From Microbacterium sp. Se63.02b (GTDB lineage: Bacteria; Actinomycetota; Actinomycetes; Actinomycetales; Microbacteriaceae), in NCBI RefSeq assembly GCF_014171575.1, contig NZ_CP050453.1:1116001-1180000 (forward strand): DNA of 64,000 nucleotides. Direction: 5' to 3'. Below, one piece after another: positions 28,358-36,891 of this stretch. Position 1 is the first letter of the stretch, and the number at the start of each line of letters is the position of its first letter. Position numbers and translations under genes: made by a program. The notes under the pieces were generated by a model. That model did no database searches. It saw only the letters and a program-made list of their open reading frames with translations, and had not been told where the DNA came from.

Positions 28358-29741
28358 ATGCCTCCCGACGCGGTGCCGGGTCTCCCCGACGCCGAGTACC
28401 TGGTGCTTTCCAGCCGGCTGATCCCGGGGATGGACGGCGGGTACACGATCGCGACGCTCGCGCGCGCCCGCCAGTTGGCCGGTGCCGGCGTGGCCGACGG
28501 CGCAGGGCCGCAGCTGCTCACGTTCGATCCCGGCTCCGTGGCCGACCACGCCGCGCATCGGCGCACGTTCGCGGAACAGGGGCGCTGGTAGACCCCTCCC
28601 GCATGCGCAATCTCTTCGATGAGGCTGTCGACCCTCACGGCGGCGCAGCGCGGTGGCTGCTCGATGCGTCCGATTCCGCGGTGGCCGCTGATCCTGATGT
28701 CGAGTATCGGGTGCTGACGGACGCCGAGGGGCGGGCCTTCGCGGCTCTCCCGGTGATACCCGGCAACCCGGACTGGCACCTCACCGAGGAGCCGGTGCTC
28801 GTGTACGACGCCGCCGGCGCGGTGGCCGGAGCCCTGCACGGCTTCCGGGGCCTGTATCGAGCCTGGCTCGAGCACGTGACCGCGGCCGTCGGCGACCGCC
28901 TGATCGTCGTGATCTGCGAGTCACGCCAGATCGGCGAGCTCGTGGCGGACTGGTCCGACCCGCGGGTGCGCATCCTGCACACGATCCACACCATGCACGT
29001 CGAGGCGCCGTACACGCCTGACTCGACCATGAACACGCTCTGGACCCGCTGGTTCCGTCTCGCCGACCGCTTCGACGCCGTGATCTGGCCGACCGCTACG
29101 CAGCGTGACGATGTCGTGGCACGCTTCGGCCCGTCGGCGAACCATGTGGTGGTGCCGAACCCCATCGCTCCTGTCGCGACCCGCCACGACCTCCGTGAGG
29201 ACGGACTCGTGATCGTGCTCGGACGGCTGGCGCCGGGGAAGCGCGTCGATCACGCGATCCGCGCCTTCGTGGCAGCGGACGTGCCGGGTACCCGGTTGGA
29301 GATCTGGGGCGGCGGACCGGAGCAGGAGCGGCTGCAGACTCTGATCGACGAGCTCGGGGCCGGCGACCGTGTCGTCCTCGCCGGATACACCGATTCGCCG
29401 GGAACGGTCCTCGACAGGGCGTCGCTCCTCGTGACCTCCACCGCTTTCGAAGGACAGCCGCTCGGCGTCGTCGAGTCGCTGCTGCACGGGACGCCCGTGA
29501 TCTCGTACGACGTGCGCTACGGCATCCGCGATGTGCTGCAGCAGGGTGGGGGAGTCCTGGTGCCCGGGGAGACGTCGTGGCGTTGGGTGAGGCCATCCGT
29601 GCCGTGCTGACCGACCAGGGGCGGCTCTCGGCTTTGAGTGCCGAGGCGCCGGCGGTCGCCGCGGCCTGGAGCCCCGAGTCGTCTCTCGCCGCTCTCGCCG
29701 CCGCCGTCTCCCACGCGGTCACCGCCCCGCCTCGGCGCTGA
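28358..29741 (+). CDS. GT4-type glycosyltransferase, TagE-like (frameshifted)
   Basis: ATG at 28358, 8 nt after guaA. MPPDAVPGLPDAEYLVLSSR, then a frame change in GGGG near 28578 (one extra G gives EQGALVDPSRMRNLF), then the GT4 donor domain (VLGRLAPGKRVDHAIRAF, EGQPLGVVESLLHGTPVISY). A second missing G near 29568 restores GDVVALGEAIRAVL to the stop at 29739-29741. Corrected length is about 461 aa. HTIHTMHVEAPYT and the SLLHGTPVISYDVRYG end resemble poly(glycerol-phosphate) alpha-glucosyltransferases, so teichoic-acid or other envelope glycosylation is likely. Confidence 0.8.
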
Positions 29742-29762
29742 CCCTCTCGCCCCGCCCCTTCG

Positions 29763-29788
29763 TTCCCGTCGCACCTTCTGTCGGTCTG
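29763..29788 (+). repeat. Dispersed intergenic repeat, copy 1
   Basis: A 26-bp stretch beginning TTCCCGTCGCAC recurs at 36671-36696 with about three mismatches. Here it lies within a larger imperfect inverted repeat in which CCCGTCG pairs with CGACGGG 29 nt later and the flanks are also complementary. Confidence 0.55.
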
Positions 29789-29845
29789 CGGTCATGACGT
29801 CGACGGGAGGGGGCGGGAAACTCTTTTGAGAGAATCTCCCGCGCA

Positions 29846-29875
29846 TGTCGATCCGCGGCATTCCCGTTCGACGTC
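29846..29875 (+). promoter_or_regulatory. Candidate ECF42-type promoter upstream of the DGPF gene
   Basis: TGTCGA at 29846-29851 is followed 17 nt later by CGACGTC (29869-29875). From memory, ECF42 sigma factors recognise TGTCGA at -35 and CG(A/T)C at -10 upstream of their partner DGPF genes. The site is 48 nt before the DGPF ATG, whose cognate-looking sigma gene is next. Confidence 0.5.
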
Positions 29876-29922
29876 ATAGATGAGAGGGTCGAGACACGGC
29901 CCCTTCGAACAAGGAGAACATC

Positions 29923-30348
29923 ATGAAGTTCATGCTCATCATGCGCGCGACCGACGACGCCGTCGAGGCCTACAAGCAGATGCCGTTCGAGCAGGTCATC
30001 GAGGCCATGGGCAGGTACAACGAGTCGATGATCAAGGCCGGCGTCCTCGTCGCAGGCGAAGGGCTGACGGATGCCGCAGAGGGCTTCGTGGTCGACTTCA
30101 GCGCCGAGAAGCCGCTCATCACCGACGGCCCCTACGGGGAGACCAAGGAGCTCTTCAACGGGTTCTGGATCGTCGAGGTGTCGTCGCGCGAAGAGGCCGC
30201 CGAGTGGGCGAGCCGCGCACCCCTCGGACCGGGGTCGTTCCTCGAGGTGCGTCGAGTGACCGGTGCGGAGGACTTCCCGGCCGACAACGAGTGGATCGAG
30301 AAGGAAGCCGGCTGGCGCGAGGAGCAGGCCCGGCGCGCGCAGCAGTGA
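29923..30348 (+). CDS. DGPF / YCII-related domain protein
   Basis: 141 aa, preceded by AAGGAG. The family motif is visible as TDGPYGETKELFNGFWIVEV, and the start MKFMLIMRATDDAVEAYKQM is typical. These small ferredoxin-fold proteins are regularly encoded beside ECF42-group sigma factors; their role is unknown. It overlaps the sigma gene by 1 nt (TGATG). Confidence 0.9.
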   Translation: MKFMLIMRATDDAVEAYKQMPFEQVIEAMGRYNESMIKAGVLVAGEGLTDAAEGFVVDFSAEKPLITDGPYGETKELFNGFWIVEVSSREEAAEWASRAPLGPGSFLEVRRVTGAEDFPADNEWIEKEAGWREEQARRAQQ

Positions 30349-31641
30349 TGGACGCTTCCGCCCGCAGTGAGACGGCGCGTTCCGCCACCGGCACCCGGTC
30401 GGCGGAGCGCGCCGTCGCCGCCGTGTGGCGCATCGAGTCCGCCCGTATCGTCGGCGCCCTCACGCGGATGGTCGGTGACTTCGGGCTGGCGGAGGACCTC
30501 GCGCAGGAGGCTTTGGTGGACGCGCTCCGGCAGTGGCCGATCGAGGGGTGCCGCGCAACGCCGGGGCATGGCTGACCGCTGTCGCCAAGCGCAAGGCCAT
30601 CGACGGGTGGCGCCGAGCCGAGCGGCTGGAGGCGCGTGTCGCCGTCCTCGCTCATGACCTGGAACGGGAGCAGGCCGAAGCGCCGGAGCTGCCGTGGGAT
30701 CCGGATGCCGTCGACGACGACGTGCTGCGCCTCATGTTCATCGCGTGTCATCCCGTGCTCTCGCGCGAAGCGCAGGTGGCGCTGACCCTGCGGGTGGTCG
30801 GCGGACTGTCGAGCGAGGAGATCGCGCGGGCCTTCCTGGTGCCGACCGCGACCGTGCAGCAACGGATCGTGCGCGCCAAGAAGACCCTCACCGCCGCGCA
30901 CGCCCCGTTCGAGGTGCCGCCCCGCGAGGAGCATGCGGAGCGGGTCGGGGCGATACTCGGGGTGCTGTACCTGATCTTCAACGAGGCGCATGCCGCCAGC
31001 AGCGGCCCGGGTGGATGCGCCCCGAGCTGAGCGACGAGGCCATCCGGCTCGGGCGGGTCCTCGCCGCGCTCATGCCGCGAGAGCCCGAGGTGCATGGCCT
31101 TGTGGCGCTGATGGAGCTGACCGCCGCCCGGTTCGCGGCACGGGTCGACCGCAACGGCGACCCTGTGCTGCTGGCCGATCAGGACCGTCGGCGCTGGGAC
31201 CGTGGGCGCATCACGCGCGGTCGGGCCGCGCTGGCGACGGCGGATGCCCTCGGACGCGGTCGCGGCGCATACGGGCTCCAGGCCGCGATCGCCGAGTGTC
31301 ACGCGGTGGCGGATTCCGTCGACGACACCGACTGGGACAGGATCGTGCTGCTGTACGAGGCGCTCGGACGCATCTCACCCTCGCCGGTGGTCGAACTGAA
31401 CCGGGCTGCAGCCGTGGCGATGGCGACGGGACCGGCCTCGGCCCTGCGCATCATCGATCAGCTCTCGGCCTCCGGTGCCCTGCGCGGGTACCACTTGTTG
31501 CCGGCGACCAGGGGCGAACTCCTGAGAAGACTCGGGCGGGAAGACGAGGCGCGCAGCGAGTTCGCCGTCGCTGCGGCGATCGCGGGCAACGACCGGGAGC
31601 GCGCCCTGTTGGAGCGCAAGGCTCGCGGCTCACAGAGATGA
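30348..31641 (+). CDS. ECF RNA polymerase sigma factor with long C-terminal extension (ECF42-like, frameshifted)
   Basis: Sigma region 2 (RIVGALTRMVGDFGLAEDLAQEALVDAL) and region 4 (SREAQVALTLRVVGGLSSEEIARAF, VQQRIVRAKKTL) are followed by about 230 residues of helical, TPR-like extension (ALGRISPSPVVELNRAAAVAMATG, RGELLRRLGREDEARSEF). That extension plus the adjacent DGPF gene identifies the ECF42 group; there is no anti-sigma factor nearby. Frame changes at GGGG near 30545 and GGG near 31008 are each repaired by one G, giving about 431 aa. Confidence 0.85.
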
Positions 31642-31642
31642 C

Positions 31643-31681
31643 CCGCCCCCTTCGGGAGCTGGCGCTGCCGAAGGGGACGGG
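31643..31681 (+). terminator. Hairpin terminator after the sigma-factor gene
   Basis: CCCCTTCGG (31647-31655) pairs with CCGAAGGGG (31668-31676) just after the stop codon; outer CGCCC/GGGCG also pairs. It may also serve the convergent membrane-protein gene. Confidence 0.6.
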
Positions 31682-31701
31682 CGTGGGGAGGTGCGGGAAG
31701 G

Positions 31702-31974
31702 TCAGTCGTTGACCTTCTGGCCGCGCCCGGCGATCAGGCCGTAGATCAACAGCACGATGATGGAACCAGCGATGGCGAGCAGCCAGGTGCCCAGATCCCA
31801 GAACTCGGTGAGGGGACGGTTGAGGATCAGGCTGCCGAGCCAGCCTCCGAGAAGAGCGCCGACGACACCGAGCAGCAGGGTGATGAACCAGCCGCCGCCC
31901 TGCTTTCCGGGAAGGATCAGCTTGGCGATGGCCCCGGCGATGAGGCCGAGAAGAAGAAAGCCGAGAAAACTCAT
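31702..31974 (-). CDS. GlsB/YeaQ/YmgE family stress-response membrane protein
   Basis: 90 aa, ATG at 31974 with AGGAG upstream. Three glycine-rich membrane helices with the family signature FLLLGLIAGAIAKLILPGK and VVGALLGGWLG. The family is often called transglycosylase-associated and is stress-induced in several bacteria; the molecular role is unknown. Confidence 0.9.
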   Translation of the reverse strand: MSFLGFLLLGLIAGAIAKLILPGKQGGGWFITLLLGVVGALLGGWLGSLILNRPLTEFWDLGTWLLAIAGSIIVLLIYGLIAGRGQKVND

Positions 31975-32085
31975 GGTCAGCTCCTGTAGATCGGGAGCCC
32001 CGGGGTGCCGGGGCTTCTGATATTCAGGATGCTCCCGTGGCAGGGCGCATGCCAACCCCTTGCGCGGCGCCGCCCGGGTATGGCA

Positions 32086-32116
32086 AGAGGCCCGCCTCCC
32101 AGGGAGACGGGCCTCT
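32086..32116 (-). terminator. Hairpin terminator of the Bax1-like gene
   Basis: AGAGGCCCG(c)CTCCC pairs with GGGAG(a)CGGGCCTCT across a 1-nt loop, 21 nt beyond the stop of the minus-strand gene at 32138. Confidence 0.7.
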
Positions 32117-32137
32117 CGCCGTGCGGATCGTGTCGCG

Positions 32138-33058
32138 TCAGTTGTTGCCGCGGGCGATCGCGATGATGCGGAGGATCTCGACGTAGAGCCAGACCACGGT
32201 GACCATGATGCCGAAGGCACCGAGCCAGCCGTACTTACGGGGGGCGCCGTTGCGCACACCCTGCTGGATCTGGTCGAAGTCGAGCACCAGCGAGTACGCG
32301 GCCATGATCACGACGAGGACGCCGATGATGAGGCCGAGCGGGATGCCCATGATCTCGGCGCTGAACAGGCCGAAGGCGTTGGTGTTGATGCCGGTCCACA
32401 TCAGGACGAGGTTCAGCAGCGAGAAGACCAGGTAGCCGATCATCGCGATCATGAAGATCTTGGTGGCCTTCTTGGAGGCGCGGATCTTGCCGCTCGCGAA
32501 GAGGGCGAGGGTCACGCCGACGACCGAGATGGTCGCGAGGGTCGCCTGGAAGACGATGCCCGGCCACTGCACCTCGAAGAACGCCGAGATGCCACCGATG
32601 AAGAGACCTTCGAACGCGGCGTAGGCGAAGATCAGCGCGGGCCGCACCTTCTTGCGCGAGGTGAACGTGATGACCATCGCGAGCACGAAGCCGCCGAGTG
32701 CGCCGACGATCCACGGGAGGATGTTGACCGGAGCGGGGTTGTAGGGGTCATAGCGCGGAACATCGAGTCCGCCCAGCGTCAGCACCCAACCGATGGCTGC
32801 GGTGACGAGCAGGATGCCGAAGAGTCCGGCGGTCTTCCAGACCGTGTCCTCGACCGACATGCGATCGGTCTCGATGGCGCCGGCCGGCGGGGCGGCGTAC
32901 ATGCCTTCGAGCTGCGCATTGGCTGCGGCATCCATCGCCCCGTGCTGGAGCGAGGCGCTCTGCGCGCCCTGAGCAGCCTGGGGTCCGCCCGGGTAGGTCG
33001 CGACGTTGCGCGGGTCCTGCTGCTGGAAAGCAGGATTGTTGAAAGCGAAGTTGCTCAT
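32138..33058 (-). CDS. Bax inhibitor-1 / YccA family membrane protein
   Basis: 306 aa. An N-terminal Gln/Ala/Asn-rich, disordered segment (about 1-75, starting MSNFAFNNPAFQQQDPRN) precedes seven membrane helices of the Bax inhibitor-1-like fold (from KTAGLFGILLVTAAIGWVLT). In bacteria these are putative calcium-leak channels or stress proteins. It is divergent from the phosphodiesterase gene. Confidence 0.9.
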   Translation of the reverse strand: MSNFAFNNPAFQQQDPRNVATYPGGPQAAQGAQSASLQHGAMDAAANAQLEGMYAAPPAGAIETDRMSVEDTVWKTAGLFGILLVTAAIGWVLTLGGLDVPRYDPYNPAPVNILPWIVGALGGFVLAMVITFTSRKKVRPALIFAYAAFEGLFIGGISAFFEVQWPGIVFQATLATISVVGVTLALFASGKIRASKKATKIFMIAMIGYLVFSLLNLVLMWTGINTNAFGLFSAEIMGIPLGLIIGVLVVIMAAYSLVLDFDQIQQGVRNGAPRKYGWLGAFGIMVTVVWLYVEILRIIAIARGNN

Positions 33059-33136
33059 TGGTGGGCCTCACTCCAAAGGGGGGTAGTAGGTCGCTTCCCT
33101 CCACGATACCCGGGTGGCGACACTCCCGGGGTGTTC

Positions 33137-33148
33137 TACGCTGAGAGC
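33137..33148 (+). promoter_or_regulatory. TACGCT-N6-GTG promoter of the phosphodiesterase gene
   Basis: TACGCT at 33137-33142 lies exactly 6 nt before the GTG at 33149 and no ribosome site is present. This suggests a leaderless transcript. Confidence 0.5.
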
Positions 33149-34135
33149 GTGCCCAGGAAATCCCCCCTCGTCATCGGGCATCGCGGTGCGCCCGGCTATC
33201 GGCCGGAGCACAGTCGCTCCTCGTACGAACTGGCACTCGCGATGGGGGTGGACGCCGTGGAACCCGATGTGGTCGCCACCAAGGACGGCGTCCTCATCGT
33301 GCGGCACGAGAACGAGATCTCGGGCACGACCGACGTCGCGGAGCATCCCGAGTTCGCCGACCGGAAGACCACCAAGCGTGTCGACGGGAACGCCCTGACC
33401 GGGTGGTTCACCGAGGACTTCACCTGGGCCGAGCTGTCGACGCTGCGCGGACGAGAGCGGCTGCCGGAAGTGCGGTTGTCGAGCGCGAGCTTCGACGGCT
33501 CGCAGGCCATCCTGCGCCTCCGGGACGTGCTCGACCTCGTACGGGAAGGCTCGGTCGAGCACGGCAGGGAGATCGGCGTGGTGCTCGAGGTCAAGCACGC
33601 CACCTACTTCGCGAGCATCGGCCTCGACCTCGCCCCGCTGATCGACCGTGAGCTGCGCGAAGCGGGGTGGGCCGACGGAGAGCTGCCGTTGATCGTCGAG
33701 TGCTTCGAGTCGACGGTGCTCGGTCAGTTGCGTGAGCGCGGGATCGCCGCATCGTACGTCTATCTGATCGAGGCGGCGGGGCGGCCGTACGACCGTCTGG
33801 TCGCGGAGGGCAAGCAGGCGCTCACGTACCCGGCGACCGTCACCGCACAGGGCCTGGACGGGCTCGTCGGACGCGTCGACGGCATCAGCGTGAACAAGAA
33901 GATGCTCCTCGCGCGGGGCAACACGATCGTCGCGGATGCGCACGCGCGCGGGCTCACGGTCTTCACGTGGACATGCCGACCGGAGAACGCCTTCCTCGCC
34001 CCCGAGTTCCGCGGATCGGGCGGGCGCGGCGCATACGGCGACTATGAGGCCGAATGGGGGGTGATCGCCCGTCAGGGCATCGACGGGGTGTTCGTCGACC
34101 ACCCGGACCTCGGCGTCGCCTTCTTCCGCGACTGA
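33149..34135 (+). CDS. Glycerophosphodiester phosphodiesterase
   Basis: 328 aa from the GTG at 33149, chosen because PRKSPLVIGHRGAPGYRPEH follows at once and a promoter-like box lies 6 nt upstream. Catalytic GDPD features: HRG, the metal ligands in VEPDVVATKDGVLIVRHEN, Lys in LEVKH, and EC in IVECFE. It would hydrolyse glycerophosphodiesters such as glycerophosphocholine to glycerol 3-phosphate. No signal peptide is seen with this start, so it is cytoplasmic. Confidence 0.9.
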   Translation: MPRKSPLVIGHRGAPGYRPEHSRSSYELALAMGVDAVEPDVVATKDGVLIVRHENEISGTTDVAEHPEFADRKTTKRVDGNALTGWFTEDFTWAELSTLRGRERLPEVRLSSASFDGSQAILRLRDVLDLVREGSVEHGREIGVVLEVKHATYFASIGLDLAPLIDRELREAGWADGELPLIVECFESTVLGQLRERGIAASYVYLIEAAGRPYDRLVAEGKQALTYPATVTAQGLDGLVGRVDGISVNKKMLLARGNTIVADAHARGLTVFTWTCRPENAFLAPEFRGSGGRGAYGDYEAEWGVIARQGIDGVFVDHPDLGVAFFRD

Positions 34136-34161
34136 GCGATCACCGTCCCATGAGCCGACGC

Positions 34162-34560
34162 TCAGAGGGTCCGGTCGAACGAGCCTCTCCGCGTCGAGAC
34201 GATCTCCTTGCCGAGCGGCATGAGCGAGACGGGAACCATCTTGAAGTCCGCGATGCCCATCGGGATGCCGATGATCGTCACGCACAGCAGGATCCCCGAG
34301 ACGATGTGTCCGATCGCGAGCCACCACCCGGCCAGGATCACCCACAGCACGTTGCCCAGGAACGACCCGACTCCCGCCGTGGGCTTGCTGACGACCTCGC
34401 GTCCGAAGGGCCAGATCGCGTACGCGGCGATGCGGAACGAGGCGATCGCCCAGGGGATGGTCACGATCGGGATGCACAGCACGATCCCGGCGAGGACGTA
34501 CCCGAGGAACAGGGCCCACCCGGCGAGGATGACCCAGATGATGTTGAGGATCGTGCGCAT
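34162..34560 (-). CDS. YccF domain membrane protein
   Basis: 132 aa made of two similar YccF repeats (NIIWVILAGWALFLGYVLAG and NVLWVILAGWWLAIGHIVSG), each followed by a hydrophobic helix and an IPxGI-type motif. Small inner-membrane protein of unknown function. Convergent with the phosphodiesterase and divergent from the ABC-2 exporter. Confidence 0.9.
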   Translation of the reverse strand: MRTILNIIWVILAGWALFLGYVLAGIVLCIPIVTIPWAIASFRIAAYAIWPFGREVVSKPTAGVGSFLGNVLWVILAGWWLAIGHIVSGILLCVTIIGIPMGIADFKMVPVSLMPLGKEIVSTRRGSFDRTL

Positions 34561-34637
34561 GAGCCGATTGTTCCACCTGGCGGTCGGCGTGGCTGAGCAT
34601 CCGCCCGGAGGTCCCCGGCGCGACAGGACTCTGATGC

Positions 34638-34649
34638 CAGACTGACCGC
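34638..34649 (+). promoter_or_regulatory. CAGACT-N6-ATG promoter of the ABC exporter genes
   Basis: CAGACT at 34638-34643 then 6 nt then ATG at 34650, one mismatch from the TAGACT-N6 pattern. No Shine-Dalgarno is present. Confidence 0.4.
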
Positions 34650-35651
34650 ATGACCGGAATCGTGGTGCAAGACGTCAGCAGGGCATTCGGGACGGTTCAG
34701 GCGGTGAGGGGAGCGACGCTGCGGGCGGAGCCTGGTCGCGTGACAGGCCTGGTGGGACCCAACGGCGCGGGCAAGACCACCTTGCTCCTGATGCTCGCCT
34801 CGCTGCTCGCCCCTGACACGGGCACGATCCGCATCGGCGACGTCGATCCGGCCGTCGATCCGCTCGCCGCTCGCCGTCTGCTGGGGTGGATGCCGGATGC
34901 GCTGGGCGCGTGGCCGTCGCTCACCGCGCGCGAGACCATCGTCACGACCGCGCGGCTGTACGGCATCGAGAAGGCCGATGCCGCAGCTCGTGCGCAGCAG
35001 CTGCTCGCCCTCGTCGGACTGGGCGACCTGGCGGACTCGCCGGCGAAGGTCCTCTCCCGCGGGCAGAAGCAGAAGCTGGGTCTGGCACGCGCGCTCGTGC
35101 ACGATCCACGGGTCCTGCTCCTCGACGAGCCCGCATCGGGCCTCGACCCGGAAGCACGCGTGCAGCTGCGTGTGCTGCTGCGCCGTTTCGCCGCCGAAGG
35201 TCGCACGGTGCTGATCTCGAGCCACATCCTCTCCGAGCTGGAGGAGGTCGTCGACGACGCGGTGTTCCTCGTCGCCGGCGCCGTGGTCGACGCCGCGCCC
35301 GCCCAGACCGCGGTGCGCGCCTGGCGGATCCGACTGGCCGGCGTCACACCCGAACGGCTGAAGGCCGACGTCTGGCAGGTCGCATCGAACCTCGGACTCG
35401 CCCCCGAATCGCTCGCCAGCGATCGCGGCGCCGTCCTCGTCGGATTCGATGGGGAGGAGGCGGCTGCCCAGTCGCTGCGCCGCCTCGTCGAGGCCGGGCT
35501 TCCGGTTGCGGAGTTCGCTCCGGCGCAGAGCGACCTCGAGCACACGTTCCTCGCGTTGCGTCATACCTCGACCCCCGCGGCGACACCTGCGCCGCCGCCC
35601 GCGCCGCCCGCGGCACCGACCGAGCAGAGCGCAACGGAGGCGGGAGCATGA
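34650..35651 (+). CDS. ABC-2 type exporter ATP-binding protein
   Basis: 333 aa. Walker A GPNGAGKTT near residue 36, a signature variant LSRGQKQ (Arg in place of the first Gly of LSGGQ), Walker B VLLLDEPASGLD and the switch-like ISSHIL. The C-terminus carries about 25 residues of Pro/Ala-rich tail. It resembles drug or antibiotic exporters of the CcmA/DrrA group. The ATGA overlap with the permease gene shows coupling. Confidence 0.9.
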   Translation: MTGIVVQDVSRAFGTVQAVRGATLRAEPGRVTGLVGPNGAGKTTLLLMLASLLAPDTGTIRIGDVDPAVDPLAARRLLGWMPDALGAWPSLTARETIVTTARLYGIEKADAAARAQQLLALVGLGDLADSPAKVLSRGQKQKLGLARALVHDPRVLLLDEPASGLDPEARVQLRVLLRRFAAEGRTVLISSHILSELEEVVDDAVFLVAGAVVDAAPAQTAVRAWRIRLAGVTPERLKADVWQVASNLGLAPESLASDRGAVLVGFDGEEAAAQSLRRLVEAGLPVAEFAPAQSDLEHTFLALRHTSTPAATPAPPPAPPAAPTEQSATEAGA

Positions 35652-36666
35652 GCGCCGCGAACATCGGGATCATCGCCCGCCTCGAACTGACCCAGCGGCT
35701 GCGCAGCGTGGGCTGGTACGTCCTGCTCGGCGTGTTCGCGCTCGTCCTCCTCGGCGTCACCGGACTCGCGTTCGCGGTGTACTCCTGGGGCGACTTCGTC
35801 GGGGCCGGCGTCTACTCGATCGTCGTCAACATCGTGCTGCTGCTGGTGGTGCTGGTGTCGCCGACGTTGAGCGGCAACGCCATCAACGGCGACCGTGACG
35901 CGGCGACCCTCGCTGCCAGGTGACCGACCGCGGCATCCACCGGCGACATCATGCTGGGCAAGCTGCTCGCCGCCGTCGCGACCGGGGGTGCTTTCCTGGC
36001 GGTCGCGCTGCCTTTCCTCGCCCTGTCGCTGCTGGGCGGGGAGCGAACCCGCTCGTGCTGCTCGTCTCGTTGCTCGTGCTCGCCGCCGAGATCATCATCG
36101 TCGCCGCGATCGGGGTCGGCCTGAGCGGACTCATCGCGCGCCCGCTGTTCTCGGTCGCCACCACGTATCTCGTGGTCTCGGCGCTCGTGTTCGGGACGCT
36201 CATCGCGTTCGGCCTCGGCGGTCTGGCCGTGCGCAGCGAGGCGACGAGCTACTCGCGGCCGTATGACGCGAACGGGGCGGTCGACTGCGAGAACTGGGAG
36301 GTCAGCACCACGTATGAGGTGCCGCGTTTCGACCTCGTCTGGTGGGCGTTGGCCGCGAACCCGTTCGTGGTGCTGGCCGATGCGACCCCGACCGAGTTCT
36401 CGCCAGAGGGGTACCCCGTCGACCTGTTCGGGCAGATCAAGACCGGTGTGCGCGCTGCGCAGCAGTCGCCGCTCGAGCAGCGCTGGGACGAGTGCGATCC
36501 GGACGGCGGATACCTCACGCCGCAGGACATGATGGAGTCGTCGGTGCCCAGCTGGTTCGTCGGACTGGGGGTGCAGGTGGTCATCGCCGGCTCGCTGTTC
36601 GCCGGAGCATGGGCGCGTACACGGACGCCGGCTCGTCGTCTGCCACCCGGCACCCGCATCGCCTGA
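35648..36666 (+). CDS. ABC-2 type permease (frame-disrupted)
   Basis: Starts MSAANIGIIARLELTQRLRSVGWYV. Hydrophobic helices follow (VLLGVFALVLLGVTGLAFAVY, GVYSIVVNIVLLLVVLV). The conserved ABC-2 segment NGDRDAATLAA runs into an in-frame TGA at 35921-35923, with the family sequence resuming (TAASTGDIMLGKLLAAVATGG). A missing G in GGGG near 36040 restores GGGANPLVLLVSLLVLAAEI. The rest encodes a periplasmic loop and a last helix. Corrected length is about 340 aa. The stop can be explained by one lost and one gained C nearby, so I treat it as an error. Confidence 0.75.
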
Positions 36667-36670
36667 CCGC

Positions 36671-36718
36671 TTCCCGTCGCACTTCCTGTCGGGCTGAACT
36701 CGCCGACCCGACAGGAAG
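36671..36718 (+). repeat. Dispersed intergenic repeat, copy 2, with 12-bp hairpin
   Basis: 36671-36696 matches 29763-29788 with about three mismatches. In this copy CTTCCTGTCGGG (36682-36693) pairs perfectly with CCCGACAGGAAG (36707-36718). It lies just after the ABC permease stop, so it may also act as a terminator. The rest of the interval to 36891 shows nothing else recognisable. Confidence 0.6.
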
Positions 36719-36891
36719 GGCGACCGGAACGGACCGATCCGGCATCAATCGCCACCTCCCGTTCACCTGCCGTGCACCGGGGAGTCTTCCTGCGGCAACG
36801 CGGGATCGATGGTCTGAGCGCGTACCCGTCTGCCTCATCGCCGACGCGCTCCGCTCGCGGGGCCCGCCGGCCGAGCCCCCAGGAGTCCTCC

